From assembly GCA_021108395.1 (NCBI GenBank), contig JAIOQZ010000032.1:124001-188000 (forward strand): a DNA stretch of 64,000 nucleotides, read 5' to 3'. This DNA is from Candidatus Cloacimonadota bacterium. GTDB taxonomy: Bacteria > Cloacimonadota > Cloacimonadia > Cloacimonadales > JAIOQZ01. This document shows positions 16,879 to 25,725 of the stretch, piece after piece. A program made the position numbers and the translations under genes. The first letter of the stretch is position 1. The number at the start of each line of letters is the position of its first letter. The notes beneath the pieces were generated by a model. It was not told the origin of the DNA. It was given only the letters and a program-made list of their open reading frames with translations, and did not search any database.

Positions 16879-17838
16879 ATGAGCCGCAAAACGTTGGTGT
16901 ATCTCGTTATTGTGCTGGCGCTTGCCGGTGGCTGGCTGCTGTTGCGCACACGCTCGGAGCCCATCGAGAAACGAGCGCCCATGCTCGATATCGATGCCTC
17001 GCAGGTGTGGCGGGTTCACATAAGTTCCGCTGAAGGCGAAGTGGATTTGCTCCGTCATGAGGACGGCTGGCGGCTCATCCATCCCATCGAAACGCCCGTG
17101 GACGACGAACGGCTCAATAGCTTCTTTCAAGCTGTTCTGACCGCCGAAATCTACGAGACCCCCGTCGCAGCATCACCTTCCTCGCATCCGCTATATGCCG
17201 TTGACGCCGCCTCTGGCACAAGACTTCGCCTGTTCGCCGCCGCCGACACCCTGCTGGCGGATGTCTGGCTGGGCAGCAGAGGCAACCGCTTTTTCAGCGC
17301 TGTGCGCGTCGAGGGGCACAACGAGGTGTATCGCGTCACCGAAGACCTCACTGGCGTCGTCACCTCCGACTCGGAAAAATGGCGCGAGCATGACCTGCTG
17401 GTGCTCGACCCAGATGACATCGCCCGCATAGAGGTGCGCTACAGGCTTGGACATTACAGCCTCACCTGGGAACCATCGGTGTGGGTATATCGCAGCGAAG
17501 GCGGCACCCGCCCAGACCTGCCCTCGTTTGATGTCCCGCGAGACAACCGGACGTTTTTCAAGCTGGTCAACGTCCTGACGCAGGTTCGCTCGCTGCGGTT
17601 CTACGACAACGCCTGGGAGGAGTGGGCGCCGCGCTTCGAGGAACCGGTGCTGCAAGTCTGGCTCACACTGAAAAACGACGAGACGCACGAGCTGGTGTTC
17701 GCTCGCACCGACAGAGAGAGCACCTTTGTGATGCGTCTTGACGGCCGCACAGACATGCTGTATTTACAGCCCGACGATTTCGTCAAACGGTTCACGCTCT
17801 CAGCCGAGCACTTTGCCGACCAGTCGGCCGCTCCCTGA
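16879..17838 (+). CDS. DUF4340 protein, membrane-anchored, linked to the Gld-type transporter
   Basis: 319 residues. One N-terminal span (about 5-21), then a repeated beta-rich pattern (RVHISSAEGEVDLLRHEDGWRL ... IARIEVRYRLGHYSLTWE) typical of DUF4340 proteins, which commonly follow GldG in operons. No catalytic motif. The ATG lies 2 nt after the GldG stop, so translation is coupled; the longer frame from 16729 is not needed. Probable periplasmic accessory subunit of the exporter. Last gene of the five-gene unit; the next gene converges with none of its sequence. Confidence 0.8.
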   Translation: MSRKTLVYLVIVLALAGGWLLLRTRSEPIEKRAPMLDIDASQVWRVHISSAEGEVDLLRHEDGWRLIHPIETPVDDERLNSFFQAVLTAEIYETPVAASPSSHPLYAVDAASGTRLRLFAAADTLLADVWLGSRGNRFFSAVRVEGHNEVYRVTEDLTGVVTSDSEKWREHDLLVLDPDDIARIEVRYRLGHYSLTWEPSVWVYRSEGGTRPDLPSFDVPRDNRTFFKLVNVLTQVRSLRFYDNAWEEWAPRFEEPVLQVWLTLKNDETHELVFARTDRESTFVMRLDGRTDMLYLQPDDFVKRFTLSAEHFADQSAAP

Positions 17839-18312
17839 TTATTTCAAGACTGGTTGCAGTATTTCCTCGTTCTGCGCGGCAGCCAGCGACATGACCTCGG
17901 CAATGAGGCCGCCCATCATCCCAGCCAGCATTCCAGAGTTCATCCGCGAGATATAGACCTTGCCGTCTGATTTCTCGTAAACCGCCACACGACAGGGCAT
18001 GAGCGTTGCGACTATGCGCTCGTCGTCTTCCTGCAATATCCTGTTGGCATGATCTGGATGACACAGCTCGATCACAGTTACCGGCAGCACTTCGTGACCG
18101 AATTTGGCCATCGAGCGCTGGAGGTTGTGGGTTTTGGGAATCGTCCAGCCGTGATCGTCAACGGATTGCGTCAGAATTTCGATAGTCTCGTCGAAGCCGT
18201 AGGGGCTTTCATCTTCGCTCAACATCATGCCGGGAGCGCTGGCATAGACGACGATGAGAGTAATAATCGCGCCTGCGATGAATCCGACAGTTCCATAGAT
18301 AACTGGTTTCAT
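17839..18312 (-). CDS. DUF302 protein with N-terminal membrane anchor
   Basis: 157 residues. One N-terminal span (about 5-24, GTVGFIAGAIITLIVVYA) then a DUF302 domain (about 40-157): ESPYGFDETIEILTQSVDDHGW, VIELCHPDHANRIL, ATLMPCRVAVYEKSDG. DUF302 proteins are small alpha-beta proteins, often periplasmic, of unknown function. The MPCRVAVYE segment is the family hallmark. ATG 18312 has GGAGG 6 nt upstream, better than the in-frame start at 18342. The gene is convergent with the Gld-type operon, with its stop directly abutting the DUF4340 stop. Confidence 0.85.
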   Translation of the reverse strand: MKPVIYGTVGFIAGAIITLIVVYASAPGMMLSEDESPYGFDETIEILTQSVDDHGWTIPKTHNLQRSMAKFGHEVLPVTVIELCHPDHANRILQEDDERIVATLMPCRVAVYEKSDGKVYISRMNSGMLAGMMGGLIAEVMSLAAAQNEEILQPVLK

Positions 18313-18475
18313 ACTTGCCTCCGATGTGGTTGCTACCATCAAAAGTTGTTAGTGACAAATAAATGTCAAGATGTTTCTCACCTGTGTGGTTGCTGTGTGG
18401 AACGCTTCAAATATGTGGGCTGTAGCGAGCCTGCTCCAGAAACAACTGAGAGGGCGCTTCACATTGAAAAATCAG

Positions 18476-18504
18476 TTGACAGGAAAACGCCTCTCGCATT
18501 CGAT
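18476..18504 (+). promoter_or_regulatory. Candidate promoter of tRNA-Asn
   Basis: TTGACA at 18476-18481, 17-bp spacer, then TTCGAT (18499-18504; weak -10). The 5' end of the tRNA is 22 nt further on. Confidence 0.35.
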
Positions 18505-18525
18505 GCTCTTTCATAAAGCGTATAT

Positions 18526-18600
18526 TCCTGAGTAGCTCAGCGGCAGAGCGGGTGGCTGTTAACCACTAGGTCGGGGGTTCGAATCCCTCCTCAGGAGCCA
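18526..18600 (+). tRNA. tRNA-Asn (GTT)
   Basis: A complete cloverleaf can be drawn: acceptor TCCTGAG pairs with CTCAGGA, the D-arm is GCTC/GAGC, the anticodon stem GGTGG/CCACT holds loop CTGTTAA with anticodon GTT, and the T-arm is GGGGG TTCGAAT CCCTC. Discriminator G and an encoded CCA end at 18600. Two terminator-like hairpins follow. Confidence 0.95.
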
Positions 18601-18629
18601 TAATTCATCTGCGCAAGCGGGTGCCAAAT

Positions 18630-18651
18630 AAAGCCTGGGCAACCGGGCTTT
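18630..18651 (+). terminator. Terminator hairpin 1 after tRNA-Asn
   Basis: AAAGCCTGG and CCGGGCTTT form a 9-bp stem closed by a GCAA tetraloop, followed by GTTCTTTT. The same 22-nt hairpin occurs again 35 nt downstream. Confidence 0.75.
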
Positions 18652-18664
18652 GTTCTTTTCAGGC

Positions 18665-18686
18665 AAAGCCTGGGCAACCGGGCTTT
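18665..18686 (+). terminator. Terminator hairpin 2 (tandem copy)
   Basis: Exact copy of the 9-bp stem and GCAA loop at 18630, followed by GTTTCG, a weaker T tract. The pair arose by a 35-nt-period tandem duplication and may give double termination before the large kinase gene. Confidence 0.6.
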
Positions 18687-18739
18687 GTTTCGTCGGGCTG
18701 CCGCTACGCTTGCTTTGGCGGTGCGCGTTCATTTCATGG

Positions 18740-18769
18740 TTGACATTTCGGTGAATCGGATTACACTTG
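18740..18769 (+). promoter_or_regulatory. Candidate promoter of the hybrid kinase
   Basis: TTGACA (18740-18745), 16-bp spacer, TACACTTG (18762-18769), which matches the FCB-type -10 element TAnnTTTG at seven of eight positions counting the two free ones. It lies 26 nt before the ATG at 18796. Confidence 0.4.
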
Positions 18770-18795
18770 ACGATAGAAAACCATTTTGAGCGACG

Positions 18796-21700
18796 ATGCG
18801 ACCAGTCTACAAAAAAAAACCGACATTCATCGTCGCAAAATCAGGTGAGTTGCAGCGACAGTTGAGCAGGAGGCTTCTTTTGAGGGAAACGGGTATAATC
18901 CACCAACGGCACACGAGCGTTTGGCTCTACACACTGGTTCTGGCAGCGATGTCGTTGTTCTGGGCTTCTCCTGTTTCATGTGATCTTTTGACCGAAGCGG
19001 AGCGCGACTGGGTGGATGGCCACGGCGAAATCATCTTTGTCAGTCAGACCACCTACCCGCCGTTCGAGTTCATCGACAGCCACGGTAATCACGAGGGCAT
19101 GTGCATCGAGCTGGCCCGTTGGATTTCAACCGAGCTTGGCTTCAAGGCCAGTTTTTGCGATATGACGTTCCAGGAGGCGCAGGAAGCCGTGTTGTCGGGC
19201 GAGGTGGATGTGCTCACCAGCCTGTTCTACAGCGAAGAACGGGACGGGCGGTTCGACTTCTCCGAAATGACCTGGGAGGTACCCGCGCTCATCTTTGTGC
19301 TGGCCGAGCGGCCCGACATTACCTGCCTCGATGACTTGCAGGGCAAACGCGTGGCCATGCAGCGCGGAGACTATGCCGCCGAGTTTCTCGATTCCAACGG
19401 CATCTGCTACGAACTGGTTCCCACCGCCACATTCGCCGAGGCCACCGACCTGGTGATTTCCGGCGAGGCCGACGCCGTGATTGGCGATGAACAGATAGTT
19501 CTCCACCACCTGTTCAGCAACGGCCTTTGCGACCGCGTGAAGTCCGTGGGTGAGCCTCTATACGTTGGCCAGAACTGCATGGGCGTACGCGAAGGGCAAA
19601 CGGAGCTGAGAAACATCCTCAACAAGGGAATCGAGTATGCTTGCCAGCGGGGCGTGTTTGACCGCATAACGCAGAAATGGCTCGGTAAACATTACGCTTT
19701 GCACAGCTCCTGGATGCACCGGCACGGGCCGGACATTCTCATCGCGCTTGTAGTTCTCGCGGTTTTTGCAACGCTCGTTGTGGCTTGGAGTCTGCGACTG
19801 CAACAGCTCGTTGCCCGGCGCACACGCGAACTGGTCGAAACTCACGATCCGCTGATATCCATAGTGCGTCATTCAACCGGAAGAATCGGCCTGAAAAGAT
19901 GGATACTGGTTGCCGTCATCATGCTTCCGCTGCTGCTTGTATGTGGTTATGTACTGAAGCAATACGTCATTATGCCCAGCTTCTATGCTCTCGAACAGGA
20001 ACAAGCCAAAACAAGCATTGCCGGCTGTGTGGACGCTCTCCAGCGCGAGGCGTATCATCTTGGCCAGGTCGGTGGTGACTGGGCCATGTGGGACGATACA
20101 TACCAGTTTGTGCAGGACGGTAACTCGGTGTATGAAACGTCCAACTTCCAGTGGGAGAGCATGCACAACAGCGGCATACACCTCCTTTATGTCTGCGACC
20201 TCGAAGGCAATGTCATCTGGGGAGGTGTCCGTTGTCCGAGCTATGACGCTGATATATCGCTTGTCGAGTTCCCGCAGGACGCTTTGCCAGTGAGTCATCC
20301 CCTGTTGCGCCATGAGTCACTCGACAGCAGCATCAATGGTTTTGTCCTGACCGAGCATGGCCCGATGCTGGTCAGCTCTCATCCCATTCTCACGAGCCTG
20401 GGCGAAGGCCCGAGTCGGGGGACTATCATCATGGGGCGGTTTCTCGACGAAGTGATAATCCAGGAGTTGTCGCACCAATATGGCATTTTCTTCAGTGTCC
20501 GCAATCAGCGCACCTCTGAACTGAAAGACAGCGAAAGGGCGATATTCGCACGGCTGAACAACGAAACGCATGTTATCGAAGCGTTCGATACCGACACCTT
20601 GATGGCCTACGGCATGCTCACCGACCTGGAAGGCAACACTGCACTGCTCGTCTCTGCCAGTTTTGGTCGCAGAATCGTGCAGCGCGGCCTGGCCATGTCC
20701 AGCCTGGTTATGCTCATTCTGCTAATCACCGGTGGAATCCTCAGCGTTTTCCTGGTTAGCTGGCTTACGTCTTTTCTCGCCGAGAGCGTCCGGCGGCAAG
20801 TGCACATTGAGGCACTGGTGGAAGAACGCACCTCCGCGTTACGCGAGAGCGAAGAGCGCTATAGGGATTTCTTCAACAATGCTCTGGTAGGTCTTTTCCG
20901 TTCACGGTTGTCCGATGGCGTATTCATTGAGGTCAACCACATAACTGCGAAATACTTGAAGCTTCCGGTCGAAGAAATCGTCGGGAAGCTGAGTTCCGCT
21001 GACTTATATCGAAATCCCGGGCAGCGGGATGAGCTTCTTTCGATACTCGAACGTGATGGAGAAGTACACGGCTTCGAGACAGATATGAGATTTCATGATG
21101 GCGCGGAGGGTATCTTCTCCTCATCGGTGAAAGCCTATCCGGAAATGGATTACATGGAAGGTGCCGTACTCGACATCACCGTACGCAAGCGGGCGGAGGA
21201 GGATGTCAAAATATTCCGAACGATGTCGGATATGGCTATGCACGGCAGCGCAATTGTTGATCTTGATGGAAATATGAAATACGTTAACGCTTTTTTCGCC
21301 AAGATACACGGATTCATTCCCGATGAACTGATTGGCCGCAACCTGAGCGTGTTTCACAGCGAGAAGCAGATGAAGCGTACTGCCCAGCTAAACGACAGCC
21401 TCATCAAGAAGGGACACTACAGTGCAACTGAGGTATGGCACATACACAAAGACGGCACGGAATTCCCAATGCTTATGACCGGTACCCTGATGCGTGATGA
21501 GAGTGGCAGTCCCCAATATATTACCGCAATTGCAGTTGACATCACCGAACGCAAGCGGGTGGAAGAGGCGCTGCGGAAAATCCACAATGACTTACAGGCA
21601 ACGTTGAACGCCATTCCGGATATCATGTTCGAGGTTGATCCGGAAGGCCGTATTTATAATTTCAACGCCCCTTCAGAAAAATCGCTTCATGTCCCGCCGG

Positions 21701-24700
21701 AAGAGTTCATGGGGAAAACCGTTAATGAGGTGATGCCGGAAGAGGCTGCGAAAATCATTATGGACGCCATTGCACAGGCACGGGAAAAAGGGAGTTGCCA
21801 TGGAGCGGTTTACAGCTTGGATACGTCAGAAGGCGAGAAGTGGTTTGAGCTTTCAATTTCCTGTAGAGAGTGTAATGGTAGCGGCTACGAGCGGTTGATT
21901 GCGCTGGTGCGCGACATCACCGACCGTAAGCGAGTCGAGGAGGCCCTGCGTGAGAGCGAAGAGCGCTACCGGGCATTCTTCGATAATTCTCTTGTCGGCC
22001 TTTTCCGTTCACGGCTGTCGGACGGCATGTTCATTGATGTCAACCATAAGGCGGCAGAGGATCAGGGGTTGAGGGTTGAAGACATCATCGGCAAGGTGCG
22101 TACCCCCGACCTCTACCGCGATTCCGAGAGACGGGATGAGCTTTTCGCGTTGCTTGCACGAGATGGAGAGGTAAATAATTTTGAGATAGACATGACGCAT
22201 CCCGCCGGCAATGACGTCACCTTCTCCATCTCCGTGAAAGCCTATCCAGAGAAGGACTTCCTGGAGGGCGCCGTTCTCGACATCACTGCGCGCAAGCAGG
22301 CGGAGGAAGCCTTGCGCGAGAGCGAGGAGCGCTATCACTCGTTTATCAACACCAGCACCGACCTGATGTTCGTGAAGGACGAGAAATCCCGTTACATCGT
22401 TGCCAATAAGGCTACACTCGAGTTTTTCGGCACGAGTCGTGACGAGCTGCTTGGTGGAACCGGTTTCGAGCTGATGGACGAAGTCGGCGCACGGTATTGC
22501 GCAGCTTCGGACAAGCAGGTACTGGAAATGCTACAGGTTGCCGTTGTGGAAGAACCTCTCAACGATCGAGTTTATGAGATGACCAAGTTTCCTCTCAAGT
22601 TGTCCGAAGGGGTCATTGGCATTGGTGGGATTGGTCGCGACATCACCGCACGCAAGCGGGCGGAGGAAGCACTGCGGGAGAGCGAAGAACGGATGGAACT
22701 GGCCTTGCGGGGCGCGGACCTTGGTACCTGGGACTTAAATATTGAAACTGGCGATGTGACCCACAACGAGCGGTGGGCTGAAATGCTGGGTTATATCCTG
22801 GACGAGATTGAGCCTGACTCGACCACATGGGGAAAACTAACCCATCCCGACGACCTACCGGGCATTGAAGCAGCGTTGAACGCGCATCTGGCGGGCAAAA
22901 CGGTTTTTTACGAGACAGAGCATCGTCTGCGGCACAAGTCAGGTGAGTGGGTCTGGGTGTTGGACAGGGGCCAGGTGATCGAACGCGCCCTCGACGGTAA
23001 ACCACTTCGTGCTTGCGGTACGCATCTCGACATCACCGAACGCAAACAGGCTGAGGAAGAGCGCGAACGGCTGAAGCTGGCCATCGAGCAGGCCAGCGAG
23101 ATGATCGTCATCACGGATGTTAGAAGTGTCATTCAGTATGTCAATCCTGCATTCGAGCATGTCACGGGCTACTCCTCAGACGAGGCTATCGGCCAGGACA
23201 CATGCATTCTCGAGAGTGGAGAGCACGATCCTTCCCAATACACGGAAATGTGGAAGACGCTTGAGACCGGCGAGTCCTGGAGCGGCCAATTTATCAACAA
23301 GAAGAAGGATGGAACGCTCTATACCGTCGAGGCGGTAATCTCGCCGGTGCGTGACGCTTTGGGACGGACTGTCAGCTATGTGGCGGTCGAGCGTGACATC
23401 ACCGAGCGCAAGCTGGCCGAAGAGGAACGCGAGCGTCTGATGCTGGCCATCGAGCAGGCTTCCGAGGTGATTGAGATTTTGGACGTTGAAGGCGTCATAC
23501 AGTATGTGAATCCGGCGTTCGAGCGCATTTCAGGCTACACCCGAGACGCGGTGATTGGCAAGAACATACGCGATCTCAGAAGTGGAGAGCATGATGACGC
23601 CTTTAACCAGGAATTGTGGGAGAAGCTTGTGTGTGGAGAGACTTGGAGCGGTCGGTTTGTCAGCAAGAAGAAGGACGGAAAACTTTACACCGAAGAGGCG
23701 GTCATCTCGCCGGTGCGAGACGCTTCGGGAAAAATAGTTAACTATGTGACGGTGAAGCGTGACATCACCGAGGAGCTGAAGCTGACGGCGCAACTACAGC
23801 AGGCGCAGAAGATGGAATCCGTAGGGCGTCTGGCCGGCGGCGTGGCCCACGACTTCAACAACATGCTGCTGGTTATTCTCGGCCATACCGAGCTGCTGCT
23901 CGATCAAATGGGGCCGAACGACCCCCTGCGCTCCAACATCGAGGAGATTCGCAATGCCGGCAATCGCTCGGCAGACCTCACACGCCAGTTGCTGGCATTC
24001 GCCCGCAAGCAAACGGTATCGCCCGTAGTTCTCGATCTGAACAAGACCGTTGATAGCATGCTCAAAATGCTGCGACGGCTCATCGGCGAGGACATCGATC
24101 TCATTTGGAAGCCGGGTGAGGGGATCGCTCCCGTCCGCATCGACCCCGCTCAGGTTGACCAGATGCTTGCCAATCTGGCCGTCAATTCCCGTGATGCAAT
24201 CGAGGATGTCGGTACCCTGACTATCGAAACCGCCAACTTTGAAATCGATGATGAGTTCTGTGAGCGCCACGCCGGTTTCAAGGCGGGGTATTATGCCATG
24301 CTGGCTGTTACGGATACAGGATGCGGTATGAGCAAAGAAGTCCAGTCGCATATCTTCGAGCCGTTCTTTACCACGAAAACTGTGGGTGAGGGCACCGGCC
24401 TCGGACTGGCTACGCTATACGGAGTCGTCAAGCAGAACAAAGGCTTTGTGAGCGTGTACAGCGAATTGGGCAAAGGCACGGCCTTCAAGATATTCTTGCC
24501 GGCCTGCGGCGACCGCGAAAAGGACGCCGTTCAGGAGGTTACGTTTGAAGCGATTGACGGCGGCGGCGAAACCGTGCTGCTTGTCGAAGACGAACCAGCC
24601 ATCCTCAAAATGGGCGCAACCATGCTGGAGCATCTCGGATACTCGGTGCTCAAGGCGCATACGCCCGGTGAGGCTTTGCAGATTGCCCGTGAACACCCCG

Positions 24701-24933
24701 GCAATATTGACGTGCTGCTAACCGATGTGGTGATGCCCGAGATGAATGGCCGCGAGCTGGCCAAGCGATTGCTGGCGCTCTATCCGACGATAAAGCGGCT
24801 GTTTATGTCTGGTTACACGGCCAACGTAATCGCTCATCAGGGTGTGCTGGACGAAGGCGTTCACTTTCTTCAGAAGCCGTTTTCCTTCAAGACGCTGGCC
24901 GAGAAGTTGAAGGAAGCGCTTCACAACGAATAG
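18796..24933 (+). CDS. Giant hybrid histidine kinase: SBP_bac_3 - CHASE4 - 8 PAS - HisKA - HATPase - receiver
   Basis: 2045 residues. A leader peptide (h-region near 43-60) is followed by a periplasmic solute-binding-3 domain (about 63-297, starting EIIFVSQTTYPPFEFID), a span (about 313-332), a second span (370-389), a CHASE4-like sensor (about 402-615) and a third span (630-660). Eight PAS domains start near residues 682, 806, 926, 1052, 1173, 1293, 1421 and 1542. HisKA has the phosphoacceptor His1685 in VAHDFNN, HATPase has DTGCGMS and GEGTGLGLA, and the C-terminal receiver has Asp1977 in LLTDVVMPEMNG. PAS1/PAS4 and PAS7/PAS8 are near duplicates. A TTG at 18880 (AGGAGG with 6-nt spacing) is a strong alternative start that gives a more normal signal peptide. 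It lacks an adjacent regulator. Confidence 0.92.
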   Translation: MRPVYKKKPTFIVAKSGELQRQLSRRLLLRETGIIHQRHTSVWLYTLVLAAMSLFWASPVSCDLLTEAERDWVDGHGEIIFVSQTTYPPFEFIDSHGNHEGMCIELARWISTELGFKASFCDMTFQEAQEAVLSGEVDVLTSLFYSEERDGRFDFSEMTWEVPALIFVLAERPDITCLDDLQGKRVAMQRGDYAAEFLDSNGICYELVPTATFAEATDLVISGEADAVIGDEQIVLHHLFSNGLCDRVKSVGEPLYVGQNCMGVREGQTELRNILNKGIEYACQRGVFDRITQKWLGKHYALHSSWMHRHGPDILIALVVLAVFATLVVAWSLRLQQLVARRTRELVETHDPLISIVRHSTGRIGLKRWILVAVIMLPLLLVCGYVLKQYVIMPSFYALEQEQAKTSIAGCVDALQREAYHLGQVGGDWAMWDDTYQFVQDGNSVYETSNFQWESMHNSGIHLLYVCDLEGNVIWGGVRCPSYDADISLVEFPQDALPVSHPLLRHESLDSSINGFVLTEHGPMLVSSHPILTSLGEGPSRGTIIMGRFLDEVIIQELSHQYGIFFSVRNQRTSELKDSERAIFARLNNETHVIEAFDTDTLMAYGMLTDLEGNTALLVSASFGRRIVQRGLAMSSLVMLILLITGGILSVFLVSWLTSFLAESVRRQVHIEALVEERTSALRESEERYRDFFNNALVGLFRSRLSDGVFIEVNHITAKYLKLPVEEIVGKLSSADLYRNPGQRDELLSILERDGEVHGFETDMRFHDGAEGIFSSSVKAYPEMDYMEGAVLDITVRKRAEEDVKIFRTMSDMAMHGSAIVDLDGNMKYVNAFFAKIHGFIPDELIGRNLSVFHSEKQMKRTAQLNDSLIKKGHYSATEVWHIHKDGTEFPMLMTGTLMRDESGSPQYITAIAVDITERKRVEEALRKIHNDLQATLNAIPDIMFEVDPEGRIYNFNAPSEKSLHVPPEEFMGKTVNEVMPEEAAKIIMDAIAQAREKGSCHGAVYSLDTSEGEKWFELSISCRECNGSGYERLIALVRDITDRKRVEEALRESEERYRAFFDNSLVGLFRSRLSDGMFIDVNHKAAEDQGLRVEDIIGKVRTPDLYRDSERRDELFALLARDGEVNNFEIDMTHPAGNDVTFSISVKAYPEKDFLEGAVLDITARKQAEEALRESEERYHSFINTSTDLMFVKDEKSRYIVANKATLEFFGTSRDELLGGTGFELMDEVGARYCAASDKQVLEMLQVAVVEEPLNDRVYEMTKFPLKLSEGVIGIGGIGRDITARKRAEEALRESEERMELALRGADLGTWDLNIETGDVTHNERWAEMLGYILDEIEPDSTTWGKLTHPDDLPGIEAALNAHLAGKTVFYETEHRLRHKSGEWVWVLDRGQVIERALDGKPLRACGTHLDITERKQAEEERERLKLAIEQASEMIVITDVRSVIQYVNPAFEHVTGYSSDEAIGQDTCILESGEHDPSQYTEMWKTLETGESWSGQFINKKKDGTLYTVEAVISPVRDALGRTVSYVAVERDITERKLAEEERERLMLAIEQASEVIEILDVEGVIQYVNPAFERISGYTRDAVIGKNIRDLRSGEHDDAFNQELWEKLVCGETWSGRFVSKKKDGKLYTEEAVISPVRDASGKIVNYVTVKRDITEELKLTAQLQQAQKMESVGRLAGGVAHDFNNMLLVILGHTELLLDQMGPNDPLRSNIEEIRNAGNRSADLTRQLLAFARKQTVSPVVLDLNKTVDSMLKMLRRLIGEDIDLIWKPGEGIAPVRIDPAQVDQMLANLAVNSRDAIEDVGTLTIETANFEIDDEFCERHAGFKAGYYAMLAVTDTGCGMSKEVQSHIFEPFFTTKTVGEGTGLGLATLYGVVKQNKGFVSVYSELGKGTAFKIFLPACGDREKDAVQEVTFEAIDGGGETVLLVEDEPAILKMGATMLEHLGYSVLKAHTPGEALQIAREHPGNIDVLLTDVVMPEMNGRELAKRLLALYPTIKRLFMSGYTANVIAHQGVLDEGVHFLQKPFSFKTLAEKLKEALHNE

Positions 24934-25235
24934 CGAAGGTGTCGATAGGATTGCTCCCGCGAGCGTCTTGCTTCGTCCGCGTCCAACGATTTCAGCGAGC
25001 CGGCGATTGTTCATCGTAGTGGTGAATTTGTTGCCACGCAATTTGTTAGCCCCCCAGCATCCGCCAATAGCAACATCGCCGCTTCCACTTGCTCGACGTT
25101 CAGAATCCGGCGCTTGACAGAAAAGCGGCATGAACAAAGCTGAGAACATGAACGATGAGGGCTGGTATATCGAAAGCCCGAAACAGGCCGCGACCTTTCT
25201 TGAACTCTTGCGACGGAGAAAAGGAGCAGATGGCT
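24934..25235. other. 302-nt intergenic region, no gene recognised
   Basis: Between the hybrid kinase and the DUF3795 gene. A TTGACA lies at 25114-25119 without a convincing -10 at 16-18 bp. Overlapping frames here (for example from 25130) lack ribosome-binding sites and family features. No repeat, RNA or terminator stands out. Confidence 0.4.
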
Positions 25236-25640
25236 ATGGAAAAGGAATCAATTGCCTATTGCGGGCTCAATTGCGCGCTCTGTCAACGCAAATCAGCAGA
25301 CATCAAAGACAAAGCTCATGCGCTGATGGCGGCGCTGAACGGAGTGAACTTTTCGGAAGTGGCCAAGGTCATCCCGTTCATGAACTCCAAGTACAAGAAC
25401 TTTCTGAAGATAGTCAAGTTTCTGAGCGGCGAGTGCCCCGGCTGCCGCCAGGGTGGTGGCAATCCTTTCTGCGGCATCAGGAAGTGCGCGAAGAAGAAGG
25501 AATACTTCACCTGTGCCGAGTGCGAGCAGCTCTGCAAACGGTTCAAGATGCTTTTTCGTGTCCACATTGATAACGAGGTACAGGACAACATAGCGCGGAT
25601 TAAGCAAGAAGGCATCGATAAGTTTGTCGAAACAGACTGA
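25236..25640 (+). CDS. Cys-rich DUF3795 protein
   Basis: 134 residues. Begins with the DUF3795 hallmark IAYCGLNCALCQ, followed by CPGCRQGGGNPFCGIRKC and FTCAECEQLCKRF: ten or more cysteines in CxxC-type clusters, suggesting a metal or Fe-S site. DUF3795 proteins are common in anaerobes; function unknown. Start: ATG at 25236, with AAGGAG 9 nt upstream; the ATG at 25230 is only 3 nt from that site. The gene lies about 85 nt before the reductase gene and may share a role in redox/sulfur chemistry, but a separate RBS and gap make an operon uncertain. Confidence 0.85.
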   Translation: MEKESIAYCGLNCALCQRKSADIKDKAHALMAALNGVNFSEVAKVIPFMNSKYKNFLKIVKFLSGECPGCRQGGGNPFCGIRKCAKKKEYFTCAECEQLCKRFKMLFRVHIDNEVQDNIARIKQEGIDKFVETD

Positions 25641-25725
25641 TTCACCGCTTCCAATAGTTCATTGTCCCGCGTCCGACGATAGATAGAGAACCAAGACTGA
25701 GAAACATGAAATAAAAGGAGACATC

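Noticed and set aside
18630-18686. Two-unit direct repeat as a CRISPR remnant
   Set aside because: Each unit is a terminator hairpin with a T tract, there are only two units, and no cas genes are present.
25130-25570. 146-residue plus frame overlapping DUF3795
   Set aside because: Out of frame with the conserved Cys motifs and without a ribosome-binding site.
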